Shown: positions 46,160 through 54,960 of the stretch, in pieces
Position numbering within the stretch: the stretch's first letter is position 1
Layout of the letters: each line of letters begins with the position of its first letter
NCBI RefSeq assembly: GCF_018070025.1
Contig: NZ_JAGPYQ010000002.1
Location: forward strand, 1,116,001 to 1,180,000
DNA: 64,000 nucleotides
Source of the DNA: Streptomyces liliiviolaceus
GTDB taxonomy: Bacteria > Actinomycetota > Actinomycetes > Streptomycetales > Streptomycetaceae
Direction: 5' to 3'
Position numbers and translations under genes: made by a program
The notes under the pieces: generated by a model
Told to the model about the DNA's origin: nothing
Database searches by the model: none
What the model saw: only the letters and a program-made list of their open reading frames with translations

Positions 46160-47785
46160 ATGACCACCCTGCAGAGTGTCCCGGCTCTTGGGACGCACCC
46201 GGCCGACGGCTCCGCCGCGTTCCACGCGAAGACGGTGGGCCGCGCCGAGACCCGGGAGCAGCTGTCCAGGTCGACATACGACCTCCTGGTGATCGGTGGC
46301 GGAATCCTGGGCATCTCCACCGCCTGGCATGCCGCGCAGTCGGGTCTGCGGGTGGCCCTGGTCGACGCCGGCGACTTCGCCGGCGCGACCTCCTCCGCCT
46401 CCTCCAAGCTGCTCCACGGCGGTCTGCGCTATCTGCAGACCGGCGCCGTGAAGCTGGTGGCGGAGAACCACTTCGAGCGCCGTGCGGTCTCCCGTCAGGT
46501 GGCCCCCCACCTGGCGAACCCGCTCACGTTCTACCTCCCCGTGTACAAGGGCGGGCCGCACGGCGCGGCGAAGCTGGGCGCGGGTGTCTTCGCGTACTCG
46601 GCGCTGTCGGCCTTCGGTGACGGCGTCGGGCATCTGCTCTCGCCGTCGAAGGCCGCGCAGGACGTTCCCGAGCTGCGCACGGACAACCTGAAGGCCGTGG
46701 CCGTGTACGGCGACGACCAGATGAACGACTCCCGGATGGCGCTGATGACGGTCCGCGCGGCCGTCGAGTCGGGTGCCACCGTGCTCAACCACGCCGCCGT
46801 CACCGGCCTGCGCTTCACCCGGGGCCGGGTGACCGGCGCCGAGCTGAAGGACACGCTCTCCGGTGACGAGTTCGGTGTGTCGGCGCGTCTGGTGCTGAAC
46901 GCGACCGGGCCGTGGGTGGACCACCTGCGCAAGATGGAGGACGAGAACGCGGCGCCGTCCATCCGCCTCTCCAAGGGCGCGCACCTGGTCCTCAAGCGCA
47001 CCTCCCCCTGGAAGGCCGCGCTGGCCACGCCGATCGACAAGTACCGCATCACCTTCGCCCTCCCCTGGGAGGACATGCTGCTGCTCGGCACGACCGACGA
47101 GGAGTACGAGGGCGACCCGGCGGACGTCTCGGTCACCGAGAAGGACATCTCACAGATCCTGGACGAGGCCGCGTTCTCGATCCGCGACAAGCAGCTGACC
47201 CGCGACCTGATCACGTACTCCTTCGCGGGGCTGCGCGTCCTGCCCGGCGGCCCCGGCGACACGTCGAAGGCCAAGCGGGAGACGGTCGTCACCGAGGGCC
47301 GGGGCGGCATGCTGTCCGTCGCGGGCGGCAAGTGGACGACCTTCCGGCACATCGGCCGGACCGTCATGAAGCAGCTTGAGTCGCTGCCGGGCCGGCCGCT
47401 CGGCGAGGACTTCGAGCCGGTCTCCGCGCTGCCGAAGAAGCTGCCGCTGCCCGGTGTCGCCAACCCGCGCGCGGTCGCGCACCGGCTGCTGGTCGACTCC
47501 CCCGCGCCCGGTCCGCGGATGGGCGCCGACACCGCCAGGCACCTGGCGACGCACTACGGTTCGCTGGCCTTCGACATCGCGCGGCTGGCCGCGGACAACC
47601 CGGAGCTGGCGCAGCGTGTGCACGAGGACGCGCCCGAGATCTGGGCGCAGGTCGTGTACGCCCGCGACAACGAGTGGGCCCAGACGGCGGACGACGTCCT
47701 GCGCCGCCGGACGACTCTGACGATCCGCGGTCTGGCGGACGACGAGATACGGGGCAAGGTGCAGAACTTGCTCGACAACAAGTAG
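46160..47785 (+). CDS. glpD: FAD-dependent glycerol-3-phosphate dehydrogenase GlpD
   Basis: 541 aa. Oxidises glycerol-3-phosphate to dihydroxyacetone phosphate at the membrane, passing electrons to quinone. The FAD-binding loop YDLLVIGGGILGISTAWHAA is near residue 39, followed by ASSASSKLLHGGLRYLQ. The C-terminal region (KLPLPGVANPRAVAHRLL) fits DAO_C. The ATG is 6 bp after glpK with GAGGAG overlapping the glpK end, so the two are tightly co-transcribed. Downstream is a large repeat cluster. Confidence 0.96.
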   Translation: MTTLQSVPALGTHPADGSAAFHAKTVGRAETREQLSRSTYDLLVIGGGILGISTAWHAAQSGLRVALVDAGDFAGATSSASSKLLHGGLRYLQTGAVKLVAENHFERRAVSRQVAPHLANPLTFYLPVYKGGPHGAAKLGAGVFAYSALSAFGDGVGHLLSPSKAAQDVPELRTDNLKAVAVYGDDQMNDSRMALMTVRAAVESGATVLNHAAVTGLRFTRGRVTGAELKDTLSGDEFGVSARLVLNATGPWVDHLRKMEDENAAPSIRLSKGAHLVLKRTSPWKAALATPIDKYRITFALPWEDMLLLGTTDEEYEGDPADVSVTEKDISQILDEAAFSIRDKQLTRDLITYSFAGLRVLPGGPGDTSKAKRETVVTEGRGGMLSVAGGKWTTFRHIGRTVMKQLESLPGRPLGEDFEPVSALPKKLPLPGVANPRAVAHRLLVDSPAPGPRMGADTARHLATHYGSLAFDIARLAADNPELAQRVHEDAPEIWAQVVYARDNEWAQTADDVLRRRTTLTIRGLADDEIRGKVQNLLDNK

Positions 47786-47787
47786 TC

Positions 47788-48150
47788 CCGGGGGCCCGCC
47801 CCCACCGGGCCGCGGTTGGAACGGTGCGGCCCCGTCGTGGCTGGTCGCGCAGTTCCCCGCGCCCCTGAAGGAGCGGGGCCGGCGCCGCGTTCCCGGTGCG
47901 GCTCAAAGCCAAAAGATTGCGCAGTTCCCCGCGCCCCTAAAAGCACAAAGACAAAAGATTGCGCCGTTCCCCGCGCCCCTAGGTGGGACGGGGCGCAGCC
48001 CCTCCCCGAGGGGCGCGGGGAACTGCGCGAACGGCCCCCACCGGGCCCGCACGTTCAGGGGCGCGGGGAACGGCGCAATCTTTTCGCCTTTCGGGGGCGA
48101 AGCCCCTCAGGGGCGCGGGGAACTGCGCGAGCGGCCCCCACTCGCCCGCA
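47788..48150. repeat. Intergenic repeat cluster D (6 copies)
   Basis: Six copies of the 19-bp core, three in reverse orientation (near 47846, 47919, 47961) and three forward (near 48009, 48058, 48108), with several CCCCCACCGGGCCCGC companions. Pairs in opposite orientation can form long stems. It fills the 374-bp gap between the convergent glpD and NACHT genes; nothing else is seen there. Confidence 0.85.
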
Positions 48151-48159
48151 GCGGGACGC

Positions 48160-50925
48160 TCAGGGCTGCCAGCGGCCGCCGGACAAGCGGGCGAGCGCGT
48201 CGGCGAGATCCGGCGGCATGGCCTCACGCACATGCAGCGCCATCACGAGAAACCACCCGTCCCGCCCCCGGAACAACCGCGACGGCTCCGCCGCCCCCGG
48301 CCGCAACCGCACATGCGGCCCGTACACCCGCTGGTTGCGCCCACGGACGTACACCTGCCGGACGCGGACGGCGAGCACGTCCTGCCACGCGTACGCCGCA
48401 CGATGCCGCCCCTTCGACACGGTGATCCCCCAGTGGTCGATCCGCAGGGTCAGACGCATCTTCGGCAGCAGCAGCGCGAACACGTTGACGGACAGCGCGA
48501 AGCCGGGCCAGAACAGCACGCTGGTCCAGCCCATCGCGTTGTCCCAGTTGCCGGTCGCGGCCATGCGCACCGCCGCGAGCACCATGAACAGACCGCACAG
48601 CGGCCAGTGGCCCAGCGGCAACCGCCGGTCACGGGCGTCGACGACGTACTCGTGGTCGTTGGACACGACGGTGTAGCCCGGCAGTTCGTGCAGCGGCGGC
48701 GGATGGTCGAGGAGCCCGGACAGCCGGGGCGACGGCACGGCGGGATGCGCCGTCCGCTGCTCCGGTCGGGGCGGCCGGTGCGGCTGGGGGCCGGTCACCG
48801 TGAACGGCTGCCGCGGTCCTGCCCCGGTGGAGGCGGCCGGGAGCGGGTCCGCGGGGAGCACGGCTGCCGGGCGTCCCGCCAGATGTTCCTGCAGTCTCAG
48901 ATGCCGGAACCGGTACGTGCCGCCGTACCGCTGGAGCAGTCCCCCGCCGTACGCGTCCCGCAGGAACTCCATGAGCGACCAGGGCACCCGGCCGAGCACG
49001 GCCAGCCACGCCTTGGAGACCACCCACAGGCACCAGGGGCTGACCGCGACCAGGACGATCACCGCGCCCGTCACGCCCTTGGCGAAGGCGACCCAGAAGT
49101 CGACCGTGCCGTGCCCGGTCAGCAGACTGTGCGCCCCGGTGCCCAGGCCGATCAGCGGCGCGACCACACCGAGGGTGAGCAGGCCCGCGCGGCGCTCGCC
49201 CGCCAGGAGTTCGTCCGGGGTCGCCGCGTCGACCGTGTCGGCGGGCGCGGCGATCACGAGCATCACGAGCGCGGGCAGGATGAAGCCGAGGACGGCCTGA
49301 GCCGTGAACGCCTCGCTGTGGTACATGCCCTGGGCCGTGAGCAGGAAGAACGCGCCGGGCACCACGAGGATGGCGAGCGAGGTCAGGGCGCGGCGCACGG
49401 AGGCCGCCCGGGTCGCGGAGCGCAGCGCGGCACCGGCCTTGAGGGGGTTGGCCCTGCGGCGCGGTTCCCAGAAGCGGTCGCCGTACCACTGGAGCGTGGT
49501 CAGCTGGATGCCGGTGGCCATGACGGCGGCCCCGAACAGGTAGTTGCGGTCGAACAGGTCGATGTTCAGCTGGGGCGAGTCGCTGTACGTGTCCTCCACG
49601 CGCGTCATCACGGCCATCATCGACTCGGCGAGTACGACGCACAGGGCGACCAGGGTCGGTATCGCGAGCAGCCGTGCCGCCCTGGCCCGGTTCAGCCGCC
49701 ACCAGGCGAACTCGCCGGTGCGGTGGCGTTCCAGCTCTCGGGCGAGGAACGCGAGCCAGCCCCGGGCGCGGGCGGCGTTCCACCCGCCCGGCGCGTGCAG
49801 CCGCTCACTGTCGTGGGCACGGGGTGCGAAGGCGGCCGGGATCACCGTGTCCATCAGATGGTTCTCGACGGCCTCCCGGGTGGGCAGCCGGGCGCGGTCG
49901 GCGAGGCGGCCCGGGTCGGTGTGGACCGGCCGGTGGGCGCGCCGGGCGAGCCAGATCATCAACGGGGTGGAGAGTGCCTGGCCGAGGGGCCCTTCGGGGT
50001 GGTCGGCGAGTTCGTCGAGGACCGGGCCCCACTGTTCGTGCCGTGCCCGGTCGGCCGTGCGCAGGAGATGGACCGCGGCGTCGCGCGGGCCCACCGGCAG
50101 GGCCTCGATGTCCGAGGCGCCCACGACCCTCACGTCGAGTGTCCGGTACTCCTGGGTCCGGGAGGCCAGGACGAACCCCAACTCCCTCGGTGCGGCGTTC
50201 AGTTCACGGACCACGGCGGCCCTGCGGTGGTCGGGCAGTTCGTCGAGGCCGTCGAGTACGGGCAGGACGCGGCCGTCGCGTACGAGACGGCGGGCGGGAT
50301 GCGCGCCGGCCACTCGGGGCAGTCCGGGGTGGTCCTCGGCGAGCCGGGCGACCAGCCAGTCGCGCAGCCCCACGCTCTCCGCGTCCCACGACTCCAGGGA
50401 GAGGAGCAGCGGGACGGGTACGCCCCGGTCACCGGGCAGGCGACGGGTCACATCGCCCAGATGGCGTGCGGCGAGCAGGACGACGGTCATGGCGAGCAGG
50501 GTCGACTTGCCGGAGCCGGGGCCGCCGAGCACGAGGAGGCGCCGTGCGTCCAGGGCGAGCAGGGTGTCCGCGATGCCGCCGAGCCGGTCGCTGCGCGCGG
50601 GCCGTGGCGCGGTGGCGTCCGGGGCCGGTGCCGAGGGCTCGGTGGGGGCCGGGGCTCCCCAGCGGGCGAGCCACCGTACGGCGAGCGGGCCCTCGATGTC
50701 GCCGAGTTCCCAGGCGGCCACCTCGGCCGACCACTGGGCGCGTACGGACCGGGCGAGTTCCTCGGCCGCGGTGTCGACGGGCTCGCGCGGTGGCGGCAGG
50801 TTGACGACGAGGTCGCCCTGGATCCAGCCGGCCTGGACGAGGTACTCGATCGTGCTGTCGCGCACGATGTTGCGCACCTCGGACGGTGGTCTCCACCCGT
50901 CCCGTCCGCCCCGTAGCGTTTCCAT
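48160..50925 (-). CDS. NACHT-type STAND NTPase with membrane segments and C-terminal PH-like domain
   Basis: 921 aa. N-terminal EVRNIVRDSTIEYLVQAGWIQGD resembles a short motif seen in Streptomyces NTPases. NACHT: Walker A VLGGPGSGKST (134-142) and Walker B VLPVLDGLDEL (Asp225-Glu229). After about residue 430 come several hydrophobic segments (LLAIPTLVALCVVLAESMM; LTSLAILVVPGAFFLLTAQ; LGFILPALVMLVIAAPA), and near the end a two-helix membrane unit followed by ITVSKGRHRAAYAWQDVLAV, PH-like. NACHT proteins often act in defence or signalling; that is inference here. An in-frame GTG at 50970 overlaps the mtnK stop (GTGA) and is an equally possible start, adding 15 residues. It is the last gene of the mtnK operon. 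Confidence 0.87.
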   Translation of the reverse strand: METLRGGRDGWRPPSEVRNIVRDSTIEYLVQAGWIQGDLVVNLPPPREPVDTAAEELARSVRAQWSAEVAAWELGDIEGPLAVRWLARWGAPAPTEPSAPAPDATAPRPARSDRLGGIADTLLALDARRLLVLGGPGSGKSTLLAMTVVLLAARHLGDVTRRLPGDRGVPVPLLLSLESWDAESVGLRDWLVARLAEDHPGLPRVAGAHPARRLVRDGRVLPVLDGLDELPDHRRAAVVRELNAAPRELGFVLASRTQEYRTLDVRVVGASDIEALPVGPRDAAVHLLRTADRARHEQWGPVLDELADHPEGPLGQALSTPLMIWLARRAHRPVHTDPGRLADRARLPTREAVENHLMDTVIPAAFAPRAHDSERLHAPGGWNAARARGWLAFLARELERHRTGEFAWWRLNRARAARLLAIPTLVALCVVLAESMMAVMTRVEDTYSDSPQLNIDLFDRNYLFGAAVMATGIQLTTLQWYGDRFWEPRRRANPLKAGAALRSATRAASVRRALTSLAILVVPGAFFLLTAQGMYHSEAFTAQAVLGFILPALVMLVIAAPADTVDAATPDELLAGERRAGLLTLGVVAPLIGLGTGAHSLLTGHGTVDFWVAFAKGVTGAVIVLVAVSPWCLWVVSKAWLAVLGRVPWSLMEFLRDAYGGGLLQRYGGTYRFRHLRLQEHLAGRPAAVLPADPLPAASTGAGPRQPFTVTGPQPHRPPRPEQRTAHPAVPSPRLSGLLDHPPPLHELPGYTVVSNDHEYVVDARDRRLPLGHWPLCGLFMVLAAVRMAATGNWDNAMGWTSVLFWPGFALSVNVFALLLPKMRLTLRIDHWGITVSKGRHRAAYAWQDVLAVRVRQVYVRGRNQRVYGPHVRLRPGAAEPSRLFRGRDGWFLVMALHVREAMPPDLADALARLSGGRWQP

Positions 50926-50966
50926 GAGCAGATTGTCACCGTGCGCATGCCGCCCGTCACCCGAAC

Positions 50967-52190
50967 TCACAGCATCGGCACACCTGTTGGCTCGTTCACA
51001 CCTGCGATGCCGTCCGTGACGCCTTCGATCTTCTCGATCTTCTCGATGTCCTCGGGGCTGTGCAGCTCCGCCCTGCGGAGGATGAGTTGCCGTCCGAGCC
51101 GCAGTGTGGCGCGGGAGGCGGGGACCGGGTCCGGCAGGGTCGTCAGGTCGGTGAGGTGGGCGAAGCCGATGATCCGGCGCACGATCTCGGTGCCCGCGAA
51201 GCCGACCGCGTCGGTCCACACGCGGCGCAGGAAGCGGTCGAGGTAGGCGTCGTCGAAGAAGGTGTCGACGCGGGTCGGCCACAGGCGGCGGAACTCGGAC
51301 TCGAACCCCTCCCAGGAGAGGCGGAGTTGGACCGCGTGGTCGGTGACCGCGCCGAGGGCCCGCGCCCGGGCCGTGGCGACGAGGACGTTGGCCCAGTACA
51401 GGCCGAGGTCGTAGCCGATCGGGCCGACGAAGGAGAACTCGGGGTCGAAGACCCGGATCACGGGAGTGCCGTCGCGTTCGCCGACCATGACGCTGCCGGT
51501 GTGCAGATCGCCGTGGAGCAGGGCCTGCGCGGACGTCATGAAGGTGTGGCGGAGGTCGGCGACCTCGGTGCGCAGCCGGGTGTCGGCCCGGAACTCGGCG
51601 GCCAGGTCGTCGAGTTCGGGATGCCAGTGGTTGTGCTCGTGCTCGATGTAGGGCTCGGAGAGGACGACGTCCTCGGTGATCCTGCACAGCTCGGGGCTGA
51701 CTGAGGCGGCGATCAGGGCCTTGCGCTCGGCGGACGGCATGCCGAAGTCGCTGGTGGCGAAGGTGAGTTGGGCGACGAACTCGCCGATCCTGCGTGAGGT
51801 GTCCGGGCCGTAGGGGGCGCCCTCGTTGAGGACCGTGCGCAGGACCTCCAGGTCGGACATGTCCTCCATGACGAGGGCGTAGTGGCCGGGGTCGTAGCCG
51901 TGGATCGCCGGGATCTTGTCCGGGGCGACCCTGGCGACCTGCTCGTAGGCGCGGGCCTCGGCGTCGGCGCGTTCGGGGCTCATCGGCCAGGAGGGGCCCG
52001 CGACCCGGACCCAGGGCAGGGCCTGCTTGACGGCGAGGCCGCGGGTGCCGGCGCCGTTCGAGGCGAGGAACACGCGGTTCATGTTGCCGTCGGAGACCTC
52101 GCGGACGTGGATGTCGGCCAGGTCGTCCCAGTGGCCGCGCTCGCGCAGGTACGCGGGCACGTCCTCGGTCTCCAGGATGCGGTAGCCCAT
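50967..52190 (-). CDS. mtnK: S-methyl-5-thioribose kinase MtnK
   Basis: 407 aa. Phosphorylates methylthioribose at C1 to give methylthioribose-1-phosphate. Choline-kinase-like fold: SDGNMNRVFLAS, the catalytic loop LLHGDLHTGSVMV and the metal site IRVFDPEFSFVGPIGYDLG. N-terminal EDVPAYLRERGHW matches the family. The ATG at 52190 begins at the conserved MGYRIL. It follows the sugar-type permease gene by 17 bp and shares GTGA with the possible NACHT start. With MtnA-D in the window it completes most of the salvage path; no MTA nucleosidase gene lies here. Confidence 0.94.
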   Translation of the reverse strand: MGYRILETEDVPAYLRERGHWDDLADIHVREVSDGNMNRVFLASNGAGTRGLAVKQALPWVRVAGPSWPMSPERADAEARAYEQVARVAPDKIPAIHGYDPGHYALVMEDMSDLEVLRTVLNEGAPYGPDTSRRIGEFVAQLTFATSDFGMPSAERKALIAASVSPELCRITEDVVLSEPYIEHEHNHWHPELDDLAAEFRADTRLRTEVADLRHTFMTSAQALLHGDLHTGSVMVGERDGTPVIRVFDPEFSFVGPIGYDLGLYWANVLVATARARALGAVTDHAVQLRLSWEGFESEFRRLWPTRVDTFFDDAYLDRFLRRVWTDAVGFAGTEIVRRIIGFAHLTDLTTLPDPVPASRATLRLGRQLILRRAELHSPEDIEKIEKIEGVTDGIAGVNEPTGVPML

Positions 52191-52207
52191 GTGAACGGTG
52201 AACTCCC

Positions 52208-53254
52208 TTATGCGGTGCGGCGCTTGGACAGGGTGAAGCTGAAGATCAGGGCGAGGATGAGGACCGCGCCCTCGACGACGTCCTGCGTGTAGTACGGCAG
52301 GCCCTTGATGGTCAGGCCGGTCGTGATGATGCCGATCAGGACGGCGCCCAGTGCGGTGCCCCAGACGTTCGGGCGGCCCCGGCCGAGCACGGAGGTGCCG
52401 ACCAGGGCGACCGCCACCGCCTCCAGGAGCTGGGAGGTACCGGCCGAGACGTCTCCCTGGCCTATACGGGAGGCCAGGATGAGGCCGCCGATCGAGGCGA
52501 GGACGCCGGACAGGACGTACGCCAGGGCCCGGTAGGCGCCGACGCGGATGCCGGCCAGCCGGGAGGCCTCCGGGTTCGCGCCGATCGCGTACAGGACACG
52601 GCCCCAGCGGGTGCGGGCGAGGAACACCCAGGCCACGATCGTGAGCGCGCCGAAGATCAGCACCGAGACGGGGATGCCGAGGACCGTGCCGCGGTCGATG
52701 CGCAGAAAGCCCTCGGTGAACTTCCCCGGCGCGGTGGAGCCGTCCGCCTGGGTCATGCCGGGGGTGATGGACTGGCCGTCGACCAGGACGAGTTTGGTGC
52801 CCTGGATCACGAACATGGTGCCGAGCGTCGCCAGCATGTCGGGGATCTTGAGGACCACGATCAGCAGGGCGTTGAGCAGCCCGGCCAGCGCGCCCGCCGC
52901 GATCACGGCGAGGATCGCCACGAGACCGACCTGGTTGTACGAGACCATCGTCTTGGCGGCGACCGTCACGCCGAGCCCCGCGACCGCGCCGACGGACATG
53001 TCGATGCCGCCCACCGCCATGGTGAGGGTGACGCCCAGGCCGAGGATCGCGGCGACGGACACGTACCGGAGGGTGTCCAGGAGTGTCGCGGAGTCGCGGA
53101 AGGACGGCTCGCTGAGCGCGAAGTACGCGAAGAGCGTGACGGTGACGAAGATGAAGCCGTACTTGATGACGGCGCTCTGGACCCGCAGGGCCGGGGAGGT
53201 CGCGGGCGGGAGGGCCGCCTTGGTCGGCACCTCGGTGCTCTGGGTGGTGGTCAT
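52208..53254 (-). CDS. Ribose-type ABC transporter permease (probable methylthioribose)
   Basis: 348 aa with about ten hydrophobic helices and the family loop DMLATLGTMFVIQG and GANPEASRLAGIRV. RbsC-like permeases work with an ATPase and a binding protein, both encoded upstream. Substrate methylthioribose is inferred from coupling with mtnK 17 bp downstream. The ATG at 53254 follows GGGGAAG. A 119-bp gap with a 9-bp tandem repeat separates it from the ATPase gene. Confidence 0.88.
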   Translation of the reverse strand: MTTTQSTEVPTKAALPPATSPALRVQSAVIKYGFIFVTVTLFAYFALSEPSFRDSATLLDTLRYVSVAAILGLGVTLTMAVGGIDMSVGAVAGLGVTVAAKTMVSYNQVGLVAILAVIAAGALAGLLNALLIVVLKIPDMLATLGTMFVIQGTKLVLVDGQSITPGMTQADGSTAPGKFTEGFLRIDRGTVLGIPVSVLIFGALTIVAWVFLARTRWGRVLYAIGANPEASRLAGIRVGAYRALAYVLSGVLASIGGLILASRIGQGDVSAGTSQLLEAVAVALVGTSVLGRGRPNVWGTALGAVLIGIITTGLTIKGLPYYTQDVVEGAVLILALIFSFTLSKRRTA

Positions 53255-53301
53255 GTCGTACTTCCCCGTTTTTTTCCGAGTTCCCGGTATTGCCGGTGTT
53301 G

Positions 53302-53346
53302 CCAGTGGTTCCGGTGGTTCCGGTGGTTCCGGTGGTTCCGGTGGTT
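53302..53346. repeat. 9-bp tandem repeat between transporter genes
   Basis: Five units of CCGGTGGTT (the first reads CCAGTGGTT), with a partial sixth unit CCGGTGTGG after 53346 and looser GCCGGTGTT copies before it. It lies in the 119-bp gap between the ATPase stop and the permease start. The 9-bp unit makes slipped-strand length change possible; it would change spacing, not a reading frame. Confidence 0.88.
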
Positions 53347-53373
53347 CCGGTGTGGGTTCGTGAGTGGCCGGCA

Positions 53374-54960
53374 TCAGACGGACGCCGAGATGGTCCGGAT
53401 GACGCGGTCGCGCTCCGCGTCCTCGCCGTACGCGTCGAGGTGGATCTCTCCCGCGGCGAGGACGACGACCCGGTCGGCGACCTCCAGGACCTCGTCCACG
53501 TCGGCGGACAGGACGAGGACGGCGGCGCCCTCGGCGGCCAGCGCGCGGGCGCGGCGGCCGATGTCGCGGCGGGCGCCGATGTCCACGCCTCGGAACGGCT
53601 CGTCCAGGATGAGGACACGGGGTTTTTCGGCGAGCCAGCGGCCGACGACGACCTTCTGCTGGTTGCCGCCGGACAGCTCCTCGACCGTGCTGTGCTCGTC
53701 GCGGGCGACGACGCCGAGCTGTTCGACGGTGTCGCGGCCGAGGGCGTTCTCCCTGCGCCGGTTCACCAGCCCGGCCGTGGAGAGGGAGCGGAGGAACGGC
53801 AGGGAGACGTTCTGCGCCAGGGACCAGCCGGGGACCAGGGCGTCGGCGTGCCGGTCCTCGGGGACGAGGTGCACACCACGGCGGATCGCGTCGGCGGGGC
53901 GGCGGGGCGCGTACGGCTCGCCGTCCAGTTCGACGGTTCCGGTCGGGAACGGTTCTGCGCCGAAGAGGCCGCGGGCCAGTTCGGTCTTGCCCGCGCCCAG
54001 CAGCCCGACCACGCCGGTGACTTCACCCGCCCGGAGGTCGAGGTCCTGCGGGGTGCGGCCGGGGAGCAGCGGTACGCCCTTGAGCGAGACGGCGATCTCA
54101 CCGGAGCCGGTGCCTGTGCCCGCATCGGCGCCCGGGGCCTGCTTGGCGTCCGCCGGGCGGGCCGTCCCCGCGCCCTGGGCCTGGGCGAGCATGGCGCGCA
54201 GGGCGCGGTCCCAGTCGAAGGGCTTGGCCTGGTCCTCGGTGAGACGGCCGTCCCGCAGGACGACCAACCGGTCCGCGAGTGCGTCGATCTCGCCGAGGCG
54301 GTGGGAGACGTACAGGACGGCGATGCCGTCGTCCCGCATCCGCTCGACGAGTGCGAACAGGCGCTCGGCCTCGGCGGCGGAGAGCGCGGAGGTCGGTTCG
54401 TCGAGGACGAGGAGGCGGGGGCTCGTCGCGAGGGCGCGGGCCAGGATGAGCAGCTGCCGGTCGGAGATGCCGAGTTCGGTGACGTCCCGCTTGAGGACCT
54501 GGTCGCTCCAGCCGAGGTCGAGCGCCGACTGGATCTGGCGGGCGCGGGCCAGCAGCCTGCGTCCGTCGAGGAACGGGTTGCCGCGGCGCTGGGCCAGTTC
54601 CTCGAAGACGAGATTCTCGGCGACGGTGAGGCCGGGGACGATCCCCTCGCCGATGCGCTGGTGCACGGTCTGGATGCCCAACTGGCGGGCGGCGAGCGGG
54701 GACTGGAGCGCGGCGCTCCCGCCGTTCACCTCGACCTGTCCGCTGTGGTCGGTGTGCACCCCGGAGAGGATCTTGATCAGGGTGGACTTGCCCGCGCCGT
54801 TGGCGCCGAGCAGCGCGACGACGCTGCCGGGTGCGATGTCCAGCGAGACGGACTCCAGGACCGTCTTCCCGCCGAAGGCCATACCGACGCCGCGCAGGCT
54901 CACCGCGGCGGACGGGCCCGACGCGGCGGGCCCAGGGGTGCCGGTGTCAGTGGGCGACAT
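53374..54960 (-). CDS. Sugar-type ABC transporter ATPase, two ABC domains (probable methylthioribose)
   Basis: 528 aa RbsA/XylG/LsrA-like protein with two ABC modules. First: Walker A LLGANGAGKST, Walker B LLVLDEPTSAL, but the signature reads LGISDRQ rather than LSGGQ. Second: GLLGAGKTE, full signature LSGGNQQK and VLILDEPFRGVDIGAR. Asymmetry of this sort is normal in the family. The ATG at 54960 overlaps the end of the binding-protein gene by 14 bp. Substrate inferred from mtnK in the same operon. Confidence 0.9.
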   Translation of the reverse strand: MSPTDTGTPGPAASGPSAAVSLRGVGMAFGGKTVLESVSLDIAPGSVVALLGANGAGKSTLIKILSGVHTDHSGQVEVNGGSAALQSPLAARQLGIQTVHQRIGEGIVPGLTVAENLVFEELAQRRGNPFLDGRRLLARARQIQSALDLGWSDQVLKRDVTELGISDRQLLILARALATSPRLLVLDEPTSALSAAEAERLFALVERMRDDGIAVLYVSHRLGEIDALADRLVVLRDGRLTEDQAKPFDWDRALRAMLAQAQGAGTARPADAKQAPGADAGTGTGSGEIAVSLKGVPLLPGRTPQDLDLRAGEVTGVVGLLGAGKTELARGLFGAEPFPTGTVELDGEPYAPRRPADAIRRGVHLVPEDRHADALVPGWSLAQNVSLPFLRSLSTAGLVNRRRENALGRDTVEQLGVVARDEHSTVEELSGGNQQKVVVGRWLAEKPRVLILDEPFRGVDIGARRDIGRRARALAAEGAAVLVLSADVDEVLEVADRVVVLAAGEIHLDAYGEDAERDRVIRTISASV

